Source: Thunnus maccoyii (lineage: Eukaryota > Chordata > Actinopteri > Scombriformes > Scombridae). From it: a stretch of DNA of 64,000 nucleotides. The translations under genes and the position numbers were made by a program. The stretch covers positions 19,095,791 through 19,159,790 of the forward strand of contig NC_056536.1 in the NCBI RefSeq assembly GCF_910596095.1, given 5' to 3'. The notes under the pieces are model-generated. The model was not told where the DNA came from, did no database searches, and saw nothing but the letters and a program-made list of their open reading frames with translations. Below, piece by piece: positions 1-11,995 of the stretch. Numbering within the stretch: position 1 is the stretch's first letter; every line of letters begins with the position of its first letter.

Positions 1-2094
1 TGTAAGAAAGAGCAAGTGAGAGAAAGAGGATGAAAGAGAAAGGCAGAAAGAGAGAATGAGAAAGAAGAACGCCTAAAGGTTTTTGTTTGCTCTTTTTAAG
101 CTAGATGACTCGCATTGTGTTTTGTCAGCAAGATATATCAGCTAAGGTAAAACAAACTGCCATACTAGGCTACAGCAACAACATAATCAAAGTGATATTA
201 AATCACATCACTAATGGGCGTATTTCACATTGTTTTTCTATATGAACTTCACTCGTATCAAATTCACTAGAAACATTACAGATGGTGATAATTAGAATGC
301 AGGAGAGAGATCAAGGACAGTTGAGTTCAGCATGACAAAAAACTGGTAAATCAGGGTTCTTTCATATTCTGACAGGTTACATATGGCAAAAGGATGCATC
401 ATAACTTCTGCATTTAATGGATTCCATCAGAGCTTTGGACAGTGTACAGGATTTTTTTTCTCCAGTAGCCTATTATATTTTCATATGAAATACCAAGTGA
501 TCTACACTTACATATATGTATGTATTTATGGTTTAATTATCTACAGGTACATAAGGATTATGAGATCATAAATCTACAAGTAAGGTGCTGTAAGAGGTTT
601 CGGTAGATAAATACATGTGCAAGATGAGGGGGACGGAAGAAGAAGGTTAAGGTAAAAAGACAGTATGAGAGAGAGAGCGTTAGTGTGGGAAAGAAAAAAT
701 GAGTCGACAATTGAAAACAAGTAATATGCTAGTATTGAATGGGTCTGTCTGAAGGTGCACAACACAGACAAATACATCCATCTATTACAGACAGGGTGAA
801 GTCAGGACAAGCCTGTAGATGCACAAAGACTGGTAACCGAACCATTTTCAGCAGCAAACACATTTCTTGTCTACAAAGCTTACTGAAATTCCTCTATTTT
901 GTGGAAGGTGAAAATTGTGTATCTTTTTGTGTATGTGAGTTGTGTGCGCATGTGTCTTTCTCTTAAAGAAGAGAAGGGTAGTGGCAAATGCAGATCTTAG
1001 CGCATTTTCGTTCGTCGAAGGACACATTTTGAGAAATATTTATTAGTCGAAACTCTATAAAAAAACAAACAGAAATGACTATTTTCCTGAATGAAAAAAC
1101 ATTCTGTTTTCATTTTCAAACATTCTGTTTTTTTATTTTCGGTTTTAAAATTAGAAGAATGTGTGTGTATGTGTGGGTGTGTGTGTCATAGTGTCCTCAC
1201 ACTGTATGACAATGTGAGATGAAAAAGCTATAAATACAAATGCAGAGGTGGCTCCTTGGTTACAAGAAAGAGGGGTTGAAGCAAAGAGTACAGATATGAT
1301 TAAACTTTTTGTATGCTTGTGTGAGAAAGATGAAGACAGAGAGATAAATAGATACAGCAGAAACTGCACAAGCTGTATAATGTAAAAGATTCTTAAAACA
1401 AGATGAAGTATATTTTATAAAGACTTACAGACCAGTTTTCCCGTAGAGATATACCACTATTTGTCCACTAGATAAACACAGACACACAAGTAAGTAAAAT
1501 GCCACACAAGACAAATGGAGAAACAGAGGGCCGGCATGACAGAAAACAGAAGGAGGACATACAGAGAAATAACAGATTTACATTAGTTCTGCAGTAAGAC
1601 AGACAGATGGATAACACCTCAGAGTGAGTGGGCCAGACTCCAGGGAGAGGTGGCACAGGACAGACTGGTCACTATCCCTTAAGGAGTAGCTGTGAGTTTT
1701 TTTAGAATCTGGCTAATGGCTGCCAATAGGGCATGTTCCCATGGAAACACAGACAGCGCTGAGCCTGGCAAACGTCTTTACACATGAACTGCACAGAAAC
1801 CTTTCTATGCAACCTTGAAGGCAGGAACAAAAGGTATGATGTGAGAGGTATGATGTGCAGAGGAAATGGGCTGGTCAACACAAAAAGTCTGAATGTGATG
1901 TGTGAGCAGACAAATCAAAGAGTGTTGTTTCAAAATTAGATTTCCACCATTTGAAAAATGTGACTAATAGACTTGCTGGTGTGAAAGTGACTCACTGTTG
2001 AATTCTGAAGTTGTTGAGTATTTGTTGCAGTAACCAGTGGAAAGTGAAATATAGTATTTATGAAACAAACTCTTTAATTTGTCAGTCTTCTCAC
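1..2094. other. Non-coding, inside the ERC-like gene
   Basis: This stretch follows the donor of the ERC-like coding exon on the minus strand and should be intron. It opens with a GA-rich tract (1-70) and has a TG-rich stretch near 1158-1190. No open frame here has flanking splice sites or a recognisable domain. I see no further ERC coiled-coil exon. Confidence 0.5.
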
Positions 2095-2958
2095 CTGTAC
2101 ATCCTCTTGGTTTGTCCTGTAATGGTCCTTCAGAACCGAGGTCCTCCCTCCGTCCTCCCTCCTAACCCCCTTGTCTCTCTTTACATCCGGACTCCAGAAG
2201 TTGACATTGTTCATGCTGGGGCCTGTCCTTCCATCCCTACCTCCATCCAGTTCTCTCCTCAGGTTGTCGTTCTCCCTCTGCAGCTCCTTCAGCTGAGCCT
2301 GGAGATCAAACGTGGGAGCTTCTCCCCGTCCAAACGAATCCAGTGCCTGTGGATGTCTCCCAGACTGGCGCCGCAGACTGGAAGTCCCAGCAGAAAGCAA
2401 GGTTTGGTCTCCATAGTGGTCTGATGGGTGATGCAGCCCAGAGGAGGTGATGTTTGGGCTGCTGCCCATAACTGTTGTCCTGCCAGTGTAGGAGGAGCGG
2501 CTGGTGCTCCTGCCCAGCGTCATGGTGCCTTTGGGGTAACCGCCTGAGGGTTCCAAGGCATCCCGCTCACAGGGGTACATAGTGCCTGAAGTGGCATAGG
2601 CAGCACTCAAAGACTGGATGTTCTCCATAGACAGGGTTTTACCCCCTGGAGCTGTAGCTGAACCACGGGTTGCTCCTTTGTCTGCTGTTGTGCCGGGTTT
2701 GATCTTTGAACCTGGCCTTGACGCTGACCCTTGACCTCCAGCCGATTTAGGCGCTGGTGCAGGCAAACCTCCTGACACAGAGCCTGGTTCTAGCCCTGAG
2801 CGGGAGCCTGGTGCTGAGCTTACAGCCTGTTTGCCTTTCCCCTGTTTAGGGGATCTTGAAAAGCGTGAATGAGATGTTCCGCCATCGGTGTGCCCACTGC
2901 TCTTTGAGCCAGCAGATAGCTTGCTCTGCGTTGGCTTGGCTCTAATGTTTAAAGGCAT
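2095..2958 (-). CDS. erc2: ELKS/CAST family active-zone scaffold, N-terminal exon (partial, ERC2-like)
   Basis: ERC (ELKS/CAST) proteins are coiled-coil scaffolds of the presynaptic active zone that bind RIM, liprin-alpha and Rab6. This exon gives 288 residues from the ATG at 2958 to a clean donor (CAG|gtgaga, last exon base 2095). Family landmarks, in order, are GKTLSMENIQSL, AYATSGTMY, a YPKGTMTLGR block, MGSSPNI, the start of the first coiled coil (LQAQLKELQREN) and FWSPDVKRD. The YPKGTMTLGR and LQAQLKELQREN forms match ERC2 better than ERC1. The first ~105 residues are unusual: they are low-complexity and rich in Ser, Gly, Lys and Pro, and do not resemble the short N terminus of mammalian ERC1/2. 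A likely acceptor (ccctcag) at 2985-2990 starts the exon 26 bp upstream of the ATG. Later exons lie off the left edge. Paralogue assignment is inferred from motifs and from TLR9/APEH linkage. Confidence 0.68.
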
Positions 2959-5125
2959 TTTTTTTATATGGCAAAAGACAACATCTGAGGGGACACTGTT
3001 AAGGTTGTGAATATTTTCATGTCCCTTTAAGGAACCAGAGAGGATAACAAGGTTTAAAATAAAGGCCACCTCTTGGCATCTCAGTTTTCACCTGTCCATC
3101 TGTGATTGTTTAGGGCTTGAGTCTTATTTAGTCCTATTAGAAGAGAGTGGCAGTGACTGTTGGCTACAGGGCTCCCAGACACACAGGCCAGACGTCTTGT
3201 GGTTTCAGCTACAGAACAGGACATCATGGATTCTAGACAGGTAAAAGTAAGACAAACATTGAGAGAAAAACAATCAAATCATATTTAATAAAAACAACAC
3301 AAGCAGCAGCTGGTTATCAGCTAGATACCATTTTATTGTTTTCAATGCTGATACCAAAACTACTTTTTGTTACTTTGCTTTGAGCAATATAAACATGTAT
3401 TTCTCCAAAGCAAAACCCAAAAAATACAGACCTAAAATTGGTAAAATTGTAATTTAAATCAGGAACTATCTAATCAAAGAATAGGTAACCAAGGCTACAA
3501 ATCTGACCAACAATGCAAGCATTCCTTGATGGTTTTTGATACTCAGTGGTACTGAAACACTGGCCATTCAAAGGCTTTTGCTCATTATGTACAGAACACT
3601 TCCACAATCACCACAGTAGATGGTGAAAGAGATAAACAGGGAGAGTGACCAACTTGACCATTTCAGCACCATGGACAGCTCTGAATCTACTCACCATAAA
3701 GCTCATGGATTCAAATGCCTGTTCAGGTCTGAAGGAAACAGGAACAAAAATAGTGTAACTGGCTATATACATGGCAGACTGCAGAGGAAACTGAAAGACC
3801 AGTCTTTATTATCTAGCATCCCTCTGAGACACTTACAAAACTCATCATCAGACTTTATCAAGGCTGTAGACATACTGGTACCTTAGGCTTCCACTAAAAA
3901 TAGAGGACAAAAGTAGGCAGTTGGAATTTAGGCTAAATCATACTTCAAAAATGCAGCATGTTATGACCGTGCCCATATTAGGATAAAATAAGCATGTGAG
4001 TATGTATCATACTCAATGATATAGGGTAATGTGTTGTCTTCAAGGTGTAAAAAGCCATACAGCAATACAAGTAGGTAACACATATCCTCAGGGAATCAAA
4101 GTAAGCACAACCCAGTCCATGATGGACCAGATATTGGGGACTGTCTGCAAAGCAGAGGCAAATCCAATTCATAATCCCTCCTCTAATCCAAGAGGATTGG
4201 GTGCTGGGAGGCAGGATGCAACTGAGAGATTGGTTAAGTCTTCTTGTCAGTCATAACATAGATGTCAATCCCTTATCCATCGTTTGAGACAATGAATTTA
4301 GCTTTATGTGCCATCGATGGAAGCACCGAGTCAGAGTACAATTTGGTACAATGTTACATTTATATCTAAAGTGAAAAATTAAATAATAGTGCCTGAAACT
4401 AAACGCACAACTATGTTTAAACCTTTTACAACAAGGAAACTGCAAACATGTTAGCTTGCTACTGTTGAAGCTTTGTCCACAGTCATCGTTGGCGTAAACT
4501 GAGGTATCATAAATCAGTGTAACTGGTCAGTTTACGCAGCTGCATACCTCCTTGCCAACCCACACTGACCACACGACAAAACTGGAGAGAAAGAAAGCAC
4601 AGACTGATGCAAATATAATAATAAATAATTAAGTAAAATGCCACAAGTAGAAAACATCTCACTTCATACCGGTGACCAAGCCTCTCCAGTTACTTCTGAG
4701 TTGGCAGCCAGCTGTTGCCGTGAAGAAAAAACTGGTGTCACCATCCCGACTGCAGCAGCGTTGATTTGCATGATAACATACTGTATACACAAGCCCCTCT
4801 CAAAAAGCTCAACATGCTGCCAATATAATGTTAAAACTACCAAATACACCCCGCTATATTTTATGGGTGGCACGAGTAAAACGGTCGTTGCGCATGCTAC
4901 TGCACAGACTGGACACAGACTCAGAATAACTCTACTACGACCACGGCATGAAGGATTAGTTTCTTGCTCATATGCACACGGCTACGTGAGTTCGAGCTTG
5001 GTACCTTACATAATAATTAATCTGCACCACAAACTGAAAGCACACAGTTTCGTTTGTTTAAATAATGTTGCCAGATAATGCCAGAAAGTCCAGATGTGCA
5101 AGGAGAAACCCTGCTCTTGCCTTAC
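2959..5125 (-). other. 5' intron of the ERC-like gene
   Basis: This lies between the candidate non-coding first exon (ending 5126) and the acceptor near 2985. A tiny upstream frame (ATG TTG TCT..., 7 codons to the stop) sits at the start of the coding exon. Nothing else here looks coding on either strand; the apparent open frames are short and lack family motifs. Confidence 0.4.
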
Positions 5126-5310
5126 CGGACAGGCACCTCTCCATCACCGTGAAGTCCTAAACGTACCCTGTCCGACCTCGGCGCAGGCTCCATGATCTCA
5201 TCGGCTCAGCTCTCTCATGACCTGTCCTGCCATCGGGTCCGCGTGGGCGCGCGCTCCCTAGTTGGCGCTTGCGCGACCTACGCGGGGCAGCGCCAACAGC
5301 AATGATTGGA
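5126..5310 (-). promoter_or_regulatory. CpG-rich promoter and 5' exon, probably of the ERC-like gene
   Basis: A GC/CpG-rich island in otherwise AT-rich sequence carries a CCAAT box in minus orientation near 5303-5310 and ends at a strong minus-strand donor (CCG|gtaagg, last exon base 5126). TLR9 has its own first exon further upstream, so the natural target is the ERC-like gene. Minus-strand ATGs inside the exon give upstream frames that do not continue in frame into the coding exon at 2958, so I treat it as 5' UTR. Additional small exons between the two are possible. Confidence 0.5.
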
Positions 5311-6692
5311 GGGTTCCTTTTTTTCATACACCTACATGAGCGTCAGATGGGCATGGCACTCACAAGGTGTCAGCTACACGAACAGTAAATTTGAAAACGT
5401 ACAATTATGATGTCAATCCAAGCGAATTAGATGAGCATCATAATACTTTTCCATACAGACTACACAAAACATATCTTGACAGCCATCAGTCATTTAATCC
5501 CATGAATCTGAGGGTTTTATTTGTTTGTTTTTACAGTATTAGAATGTACCTAAAATTACATCACATCACTAAATGGATGGAAATTATATCTTAACCACAG
5601 CTAGTGTCTAATATGCAACAGTTTAGAAGTGGACTGCAGCTGTTCAGCTCACTCACTCACTATAACTGAAAATAATTATTTTTGGTCAGAGGTTTCTGTT
5701 TGTCAAATGGAGTTTCCAGACCATGAGACAAAAAATGAAATTGGAATCCCAACCCACAAGCTAAAATAAGAATACAGTACAACAAGCTGCACTGCTCACG
5801 CAGCAGGCCTTCTCTTGGTCAAATCTGTTATAACTTTCAATATATATGCATGCACCTCATTCAAAAGTATCCTCTGGTCAGCAGCCTGCAAAATTACTTA
5901 AGTAAAGCTTTCATGCTTTCTGATGCTTCTAGAAAATAGGTATCGCTATACAACAGATCCATACCGAGTTTTCCCCTTAAACTTATTGAGAAATCATAGT
6001 CGACCTTTTCTTACTTTCAACACATGCAGCAGATGCAGTTGTTTGTACCCTGTAAGAATCAATCACCAGTTTCATTTCCTCCCAACCAAAACACCTAAAT
6101 AAAGTGAAGTGAAATACTGAAACTGGGGGGGGGGGGGGGGGGGGGTATATAACTTTACATAATATTACCATACTTATGAAATCACGCTATCCACATGAAA
6201 ACAATTCAAGTTTATTTACATGGCCCAATATTAGTTTGTCGATGTACAATGTACAATGTCTCCATTAACATTACAGCAAACAACAGCAACACTTCCCTAC
6301 CCAGCACAAACTCTCTGAGAAGACAAGGATTAATTCACTAAAAATACTTAAATCATACAGAAAAAAATAGGAAAAACATCAGTAGAGGGCATTCAAAGAA
6401 AACCAATCAATCAAAAGCACTTAATTATTAAAATAAAAACATTTAAGATTTAACAACAGAGCAGCCAAAATGTCAGATAACACAACAGAACAGAATCTTT
6501 AAAAGTTAAATATTTACACTAAAGAATTAATACATTTTAGATTTAACATCAAACATCAATCAAGTATTGTCAGAATAAGATTATGGATGTGATAGCATTA
6601 ATAAGAGACTGGTTCTCCAAAATGAGGTCATGGAAAGTAGGTGCATTTTTATTTTGCTACCCAGGTGTTCTGTATAAGCCGTTCAAAGGGAG
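5311..6692. other. Intergenic, TLR9 3' side to ERC promoter
   Basis: This holds the TLR9 3' UTR (minus-strand AATAAA at 6648-6653, 40 bp past the stop, and another at 6212-6217), a poly-G tract and AT-rich sequence. No gene is visible. Confidence 0.5.
6125..6145. repeat. Homopolymer G tract (21 G)
   Basis: Twenty-one consecutive G on the plus strand, followed by TATATAA. Such a run can fold into a G-quadruplex and its length is probably polymorphic or uncertain in the assembly. Confidence 0.95.
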
Positions 6693-9600
6693 TCATATAA
6701 AACTTTCACTCATGTTGTTGTCATAGAATTTGAGGTTATCTGATGACAATGTCATTCTTATTTGATTCCAGAAAAGAAGTTGGGCCCTTGGGTTTCTCGG
6801 CCAGGACAACACAGACTTCCTGCACAACCTCTTCCTCAACTGAAGGTACTTCAGTTTGGGAAACATCTCATCCAACAGAACCAGCACAGCTACATCCACC
6901 TATTTGGATCAAATCAGAGATAATTTTGTGATGTGGAAACATGGCAACAATTCAGTAAGAATTAGAAAGATAGCAAATTTAAAAAAAAAAAAAAAGAAAA
7001 AAGAAAAAAAGAAGTTAATTTAACAAACCTTCTCATCCAGAAGCCGCTGCTGAACCATAAAGAAAGCTTGGCGGATCACACCATTCACTGTCTCACCACC
7101 ATTAACACCACTGGACAGCACAAATACCGTCTTCACACTGTTGTAGACAGCATTATGTAGATTTTCAATACATGAAAGCCCAGGAATCCAATCCCTCTCT
7201 TCCAAACAGAGACAAAACCTCCTGTGACCTGAGTTCTCCAGATGGACAGTTAACTCATTGTAGACCCAGTCTCTCACAGCCCGGTTACTGGTGTCAAACA
7301 CGACAAAAGCATCGTAGTGATACTGCGAATCACTACGAGCCAGCTGAGAGTAGCCTTTATGTCCTGCCCAAAGCACCTGTAAGCAATACCACATGTCCCA
7401 TCCATAGAGATGCTTAAGTAGGGGCAGAACAGTGAATATCACAGCCAAGAAGGCACTGACGAGGAATGCTACGCTACCATATATGTCCTGGCAGGAACGC
7501 TGGTCCATAGACAATACACTCTCGCCCAGTTGGGACTCGGGGAATTCACAGTGTATATGTGTGGTGACATAAGGAATGTGTACCGAAGTAGTACGCAAAA
7601 AGTCTGCAAACCAAGATGTATCACAGTCACATTTAAAGGGGTTGGCATGCAAGGTGAGTGTCTGAAGGGCACTACCACTTTTAAAAGGGGCAGGGAGATA
7701 CTGATGATTCAACTCCTTGATCTGATTGTGGTTGAGATGGAGAATATGCAAGTTTTCTGCCTTTTTAAAAAACTCCTCAGGAATAAAATAAAGTCGATTG
7801 TGACTAAGGTCCAAAAGAGAAAAAGATGCTCCAAAACTTATCTCTTTATGGGGCAAATAAGAGAGGTAGTTTTTACTCAGGTTCAGGTGTGATAAATTGC
7901 TGAGCTCTGAGATGTTTTGCCATGGGAAATAGTTCAGCAGATTGTCATTGATGTTGAGGAACTTAATGCTTCCTGGGAGGTTGCACAGCACTTCTGGTGA
8001 AATTGATTTCAGCCCATTGTTAGAGATGTCCAGGTACATGAGCTCTGTCAGGTTTTGGAAGAAATGAGTGTACTTGTTGTTGTCAGGCTCCCACATGATA
8101 TATAGGTGGTTTCCATTAAAGTAGAGGTACTTTAAAGAGCTGCTGATCAGCCTTTGATCTATTCGCATCCCAATGCCATTGTTTGCCAGATTTAGGACTT
8201 CTAAGTTAGTCAGGTTGTGAAGGAACTCAAGACGATGGCCCATGCCCCTCATTTTGAAGTGAAACTCATTGTTACTAATATCTAATACCTTCAGAGTTGT
8301 TTTAAGCTCACTGAAAGCATCTCTGTGATAAAGATCAAGTCTATTGTATGACAAATCAAGAAAAACTAAATTTGTCATGTTAACGAACAGCCCACTGTTC
8401 ACTGTCTGGCTCATGTAATTGAAGGAAAGGTCTAAACAAACAGCATCTTCCATGCCTACAAACACATCTTTGTTAAGAGACAGAATGTCATTTTGAGACA
8501 GATCAAACATCAGATTATATTTGCAAAAATTGGTTTTAAAGTCCCATAGTGATGAAAAGTTTAGCACATTGTCCTCCAATATTTCCGGCACATTTGATTG
8601 GTTTGATTCCCAGATGTCGCTTCCATGTGTGACTTCTCGATCTACTAGAATAAGGGGTGGGTCGTGAAGTTCATGTGTATACAAGTTCTGGTTCTGACAG
8701 TTTTGCTGTGTCATAATCTCAGAGGATGGACTGGAACAGCATGGAAGGAAATTAAGCATGTTTTGGGAAAGGTCAATATGAATGAGAGAAGGTAACTTTC
8801 CCAGAGCACTCAAGTTACAAGTATTTATGAAGTTCATTCTCAGTTCAAGTGTCGTTAGATTTTGAAGTCTTGACAAAACTTGAAGGCTCTCTCTTGAAAG
8901 ACTGTGGAAGAAGTTACCGCTCAGAAGAAGATGTTGTAGACCAGATATATTGCCAATATGTGGTGAGAGGTTCAGTTCTCGAAATGTCCTCAGTGGTTCA
9001 TAGTTATAGATAAGGCTAATCCAAGTGAGGCCCTTCAGGTCGCGGAAGAAGGTACCATTTTGTATGGCATATGCTAGGAGATTGTCAGAGAGGTCCAGTT
9101 TCTTTAAATTCTTTAAAGGTCTGAAAAGGCCCTCTGGAAATGTTTTCAGAGAGTTTCCCCTCAAACTTAGGAAGTTGATGGAGCTGTTCTCAGCATAAAA
9201 GGAGTTTGGATGTAGGTGTAAAGGTTGATTTTGTGGGCAAGGAAAGCAGGGCCTGGCTGCATGGTCGCAACGCTGGCAATTCCACTCTATATTCAAATAC
9301 TGTAGGAGAGTAAGATTGGCAAATGCTCCTTCTAAGACCTCTGTAATTGTATTCTCTTTTAAATTCAGGCACTTCAGTGAGGGTGGCAACCCTTTAGGGA
9401 CAGCTGTCAAATTATTATACCCTAAGGTAAGAGTTGTGAGTTCAGGGAGCTCTCTGAAAACCCTCTCACTGATGTAAAAGGACCGGTTGCAAGGGTTTGC
9501 ATAAAAACAGTTCCTGGTGAGATAGAGCTCCTCTAGATGTGGAGTTTTTAATGGCTCAATAATGTGGAAGATGCTATTATTCTGTAGATCGAGAACTTTT

Positions 9601-10991
9601 AGGTTTTCAGGTAACAAGGGTATAGAGGTGAGGCTGTTTCCTGACAGATACAGAAATTTAAGCATCTTTAGGCCCTTGAAGGCATCAGGGTGAATCTCCA
9701 ATTTGCATGAGCGGTCTACCCAAGTTCTCAGGTGACCTGGCTGACAATTGTCCATTATTTTCAGAGTTTCAAGGTTCGGGGCATGTGAGAAAGCATGCTG
9801 CCCCACTTGCTGTATCTTAGTCCGACTTAAATTGAGTGACACTACCGTGGAAGACTTGATAAGTGGAACACGAATGAGTGGTCTTTCATAGCAGTCTACT
9901 GCAGTGGTATTCACATCAGTGTCACATGGGAAGAAGATGGTATTTATGGTGCTCACTAGTCGAAGAAGCTGAATGAGGATGAGGATATTTTTCAACAGAG
10001 CCTGAAAAAAAGGAAATCAATTTTAAATTAATTTCAGGTATTTGTTGATAGTTCAGAAAATACAATCGAGCAGGCATTTTAAATTATAAGTTCACAATTT
10101 TTCAAGTCTGTCTTAAAATAATACTCAGGTGCCCATATGTATATTGAAAAAAGTTTCACTTGCTGAAATCATTCCAGGTGTTCATACTGGCTGTTAAAAG
10201 ATCCCTTCCTAATGCACTTTCAATTTACAGTAAATGATGGGGGACAAAATCCACAGTCCTCCTTTTTGTGCAAAAATACATTCAAAAGTTTGCCCAAAGC
10301 CTATATGACAATTCAGCCATCTGAGTTAGTCAAATCAAGTGGATATCTTCCAAAGTAACAGTCTTTTTAGTATTAAGTTCCCACTTTGTGTTTCCCCGGA
10401 GTTTACCTATTGAGCTTCAGTGGAGGAAACTTTAGAAAAGGAAACTTTATAATAAGTACCTTGTAAATCTGACAGATACCCAATTGATTTGACTTATTTG
10501 GATTGCTGAAGCCTCATATACACTTCAGATAAATTTTTGAATACATTCTTGCATGGAACCAGGACTGTAGATTTTGTCCCCTATCACTTACATTGAAAGC
10601 ACATCAAGAATGGATCTTTTAATAGCCAGTATGAACAGGTGGAATGATTACAGCAAGAAAAACATATGTCGATGTTCATATGGGCACATAAATATTATTT
10701 TAAGACAAACTTGAAAAACTTTGACCCTGTCCCTGAACATTTTAATCAATATTGTCAATATTGTATTTCATTGTTTGCAACCTTTGATTTGTTAAATACC
10801 TTAAATGTTTTTATGCAATTTACATGAGGTACCTTGAGCTGCATTTCATGTATGAAAAGTGCTATACAAAAAAATTTGTCATTATTACTATTAAGAGTAG
10901 GTACAGTATTTTCTTGCAGTGAAATGTATTATACTTAAGGAAAGGTCTAAACAAATGTTATTTTACTTACCATCGTTGATGTAGCACACAT
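6693..10991 (-). CDS. tlr9: Toll-like receptor 9
   Basis: Endosomal receptor for unmethylated CpG DNA that signals through MyD88. Coding exons are 10971-10991 (7 codons), 7029-10001 and 6693-6899; all junctions are phase 0 and give 1066 residues, usual for fish TLR9. A hydrophobic leader (~10-30) is followed by leucine-rich repeats with the RCDHA...PCFPCP cysteine cluster. A longer, repeat-poor stretch around the middle matches the Z-loop cut by proteases in TLR7-9. A C-terminal LRR cap follows (CDCDTSWF), then a membrane segment (~850-870), the WDMWYC motif and a TIR domain (~903-1055). The TIR has box 1 YDAFVVFD, a BB loop with EERDWIPG, and C-terminal FW. Choice of TLR9 over TLR7/8 rests on the cysteine cluster, the HRLEF and LYIMWEP segments and linkage to APEH. 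The third exon carries the C-terminal third of the TIR; without splicing, the long exon would stop two codons past the donor. Confidence 0.95.
10095..10722. mobile_element. Foldback (long inverted repeat) element in TLR9 intron 1
   Basis: The left arm (about 10095-10400) and the reverse complement of the right arm (about 10425-10722) match with moderate mismatches over most of their length. Shared blocks include TTTTTCAAG, GTCTTAAAATAATA, GTGCCCATATG, GTTCATACTGGCT, TTAAAAGATCC, GGGACAAAATC and AGTCAAATCAA. The unpaired centre is short. No coding capacity is seen. This is the structure of a non-autonomous foldback/MITE-like element, and similar sequences are common in teleosts from memory of the family type. 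As part of the intron it would form a ~290-bp hairpin in TLR9 pre-mRNA. Confidence 0.8.
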
Positions 10992-11078
10992 CTTGAAATT
11001 CACGAGGAGCCAGATGAAGCAATGTTTAATCCATCTGAGGAGAGGACAGCTTAAAAAGTGGCTCCAAAAGTCTGCGCA

Positions 11079-11133
11079 GGAACTAGAAACCAGATTGACT
11101 AATGCAGAAGTGAAAGCAAGTGGTCATATATAC
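11079..11133 (-). promoter_or_regulatory. TLR9 core promoter: TATA-like and ISRE-like motifs
   Basis: On the minus strand a TATATA motif (11127-11132) lies 136 bp upstream of the TLR9 ATG. Between it and the ATG, GGAACTAGAAACC (11079-11091) resembles an interferon-stimulated response element with one core mismatch. If transcription starts 25-30 bp past the TATA, the ISRE-like site would sit just inside the transcript. Positions are seen; function is inferred. Confidence 0.4.
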
Positions 11134-11995
11134 AGCAGTCTGATGCAAAACATGTGACGTATCTTGTCAAAAGCAGAGACCCATCAGATACAGATACCAC
11201 ATCATCATAGACTACTGTATATTTTTAAAACAGTATTGACCTTCATGACAAAAACTTTCGATTGTATGTAGTCAAAATTACTCAATGGTTGACGGTACAG
11301 ACAGACCATAAGAAAGGACAGAGAGATAAAGGTTTTTTCATCTGTGGACAAAGCTGGATGACTTCCTTTATTCACTATGAGTACTAAAGAAACGATAAGG
11401 AAGTCATAACACTTTATCACCTGCCTTGATAATCCCTTTCAATCTGAACAAATGGCCTCCACACACAGGTAGTGTTTTCACAATCACTTTATTAAGTGCA
11501 CTGTATCATGAAATCAAAAGAGCAGATTTTAAAAAAAAAAAAACCAGACAGCAACAGTGAGCAGAGAAAAGACTGATTAAATGAATTTCCTTTGTTAATA
11601 TAAACCTCAAACACAACTAACACACTGGAAAGCCCTTTATTTTATGTGTGTATGTAGTGAAAAAAAATATTAACATTATCAATAAAAATGTGTTTCTGAG
11701 GAATCAAAACAGCCTTTATTCAAATTGTATGTTAAAACTAGTTCCCATCTACTTTTTGGAAGACACTGTGGCACCATATATGAAATCATCATAATCACAG
11801 ATAGATTACAAGTACAGTTACACAAGGTGTGTTCTGGTTGGATAGCACTTTTAAATGCTTTGGCTTTAGATTGGACCTCACACTGTCCTGAAAACAGGAA
11901 CAGAATATCCCTCAACGCACAGTAGTATTCTGCTATCTTTGCTGGCAGCAGCAACAACAACATTAGCACATTACCATGTATTTATTTGAGCACCG
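11134..11995. other. Intergenic, APEH 3' UTR to TLR9 promoter
   Basis: This carries the APEH 3' UTR with minus-strand AATAAA signals at 11981-11986 and 11715-11720. The remainder is AT-rich, with no supported gene. Confidence 0.45.

Noticed and set aside
2011-2424. Plus-strand open frame of 137 codons
   Set aside because: It is antisense to the ERC-like coding exon and has no motif of its own; the opposite strand matches a known family.
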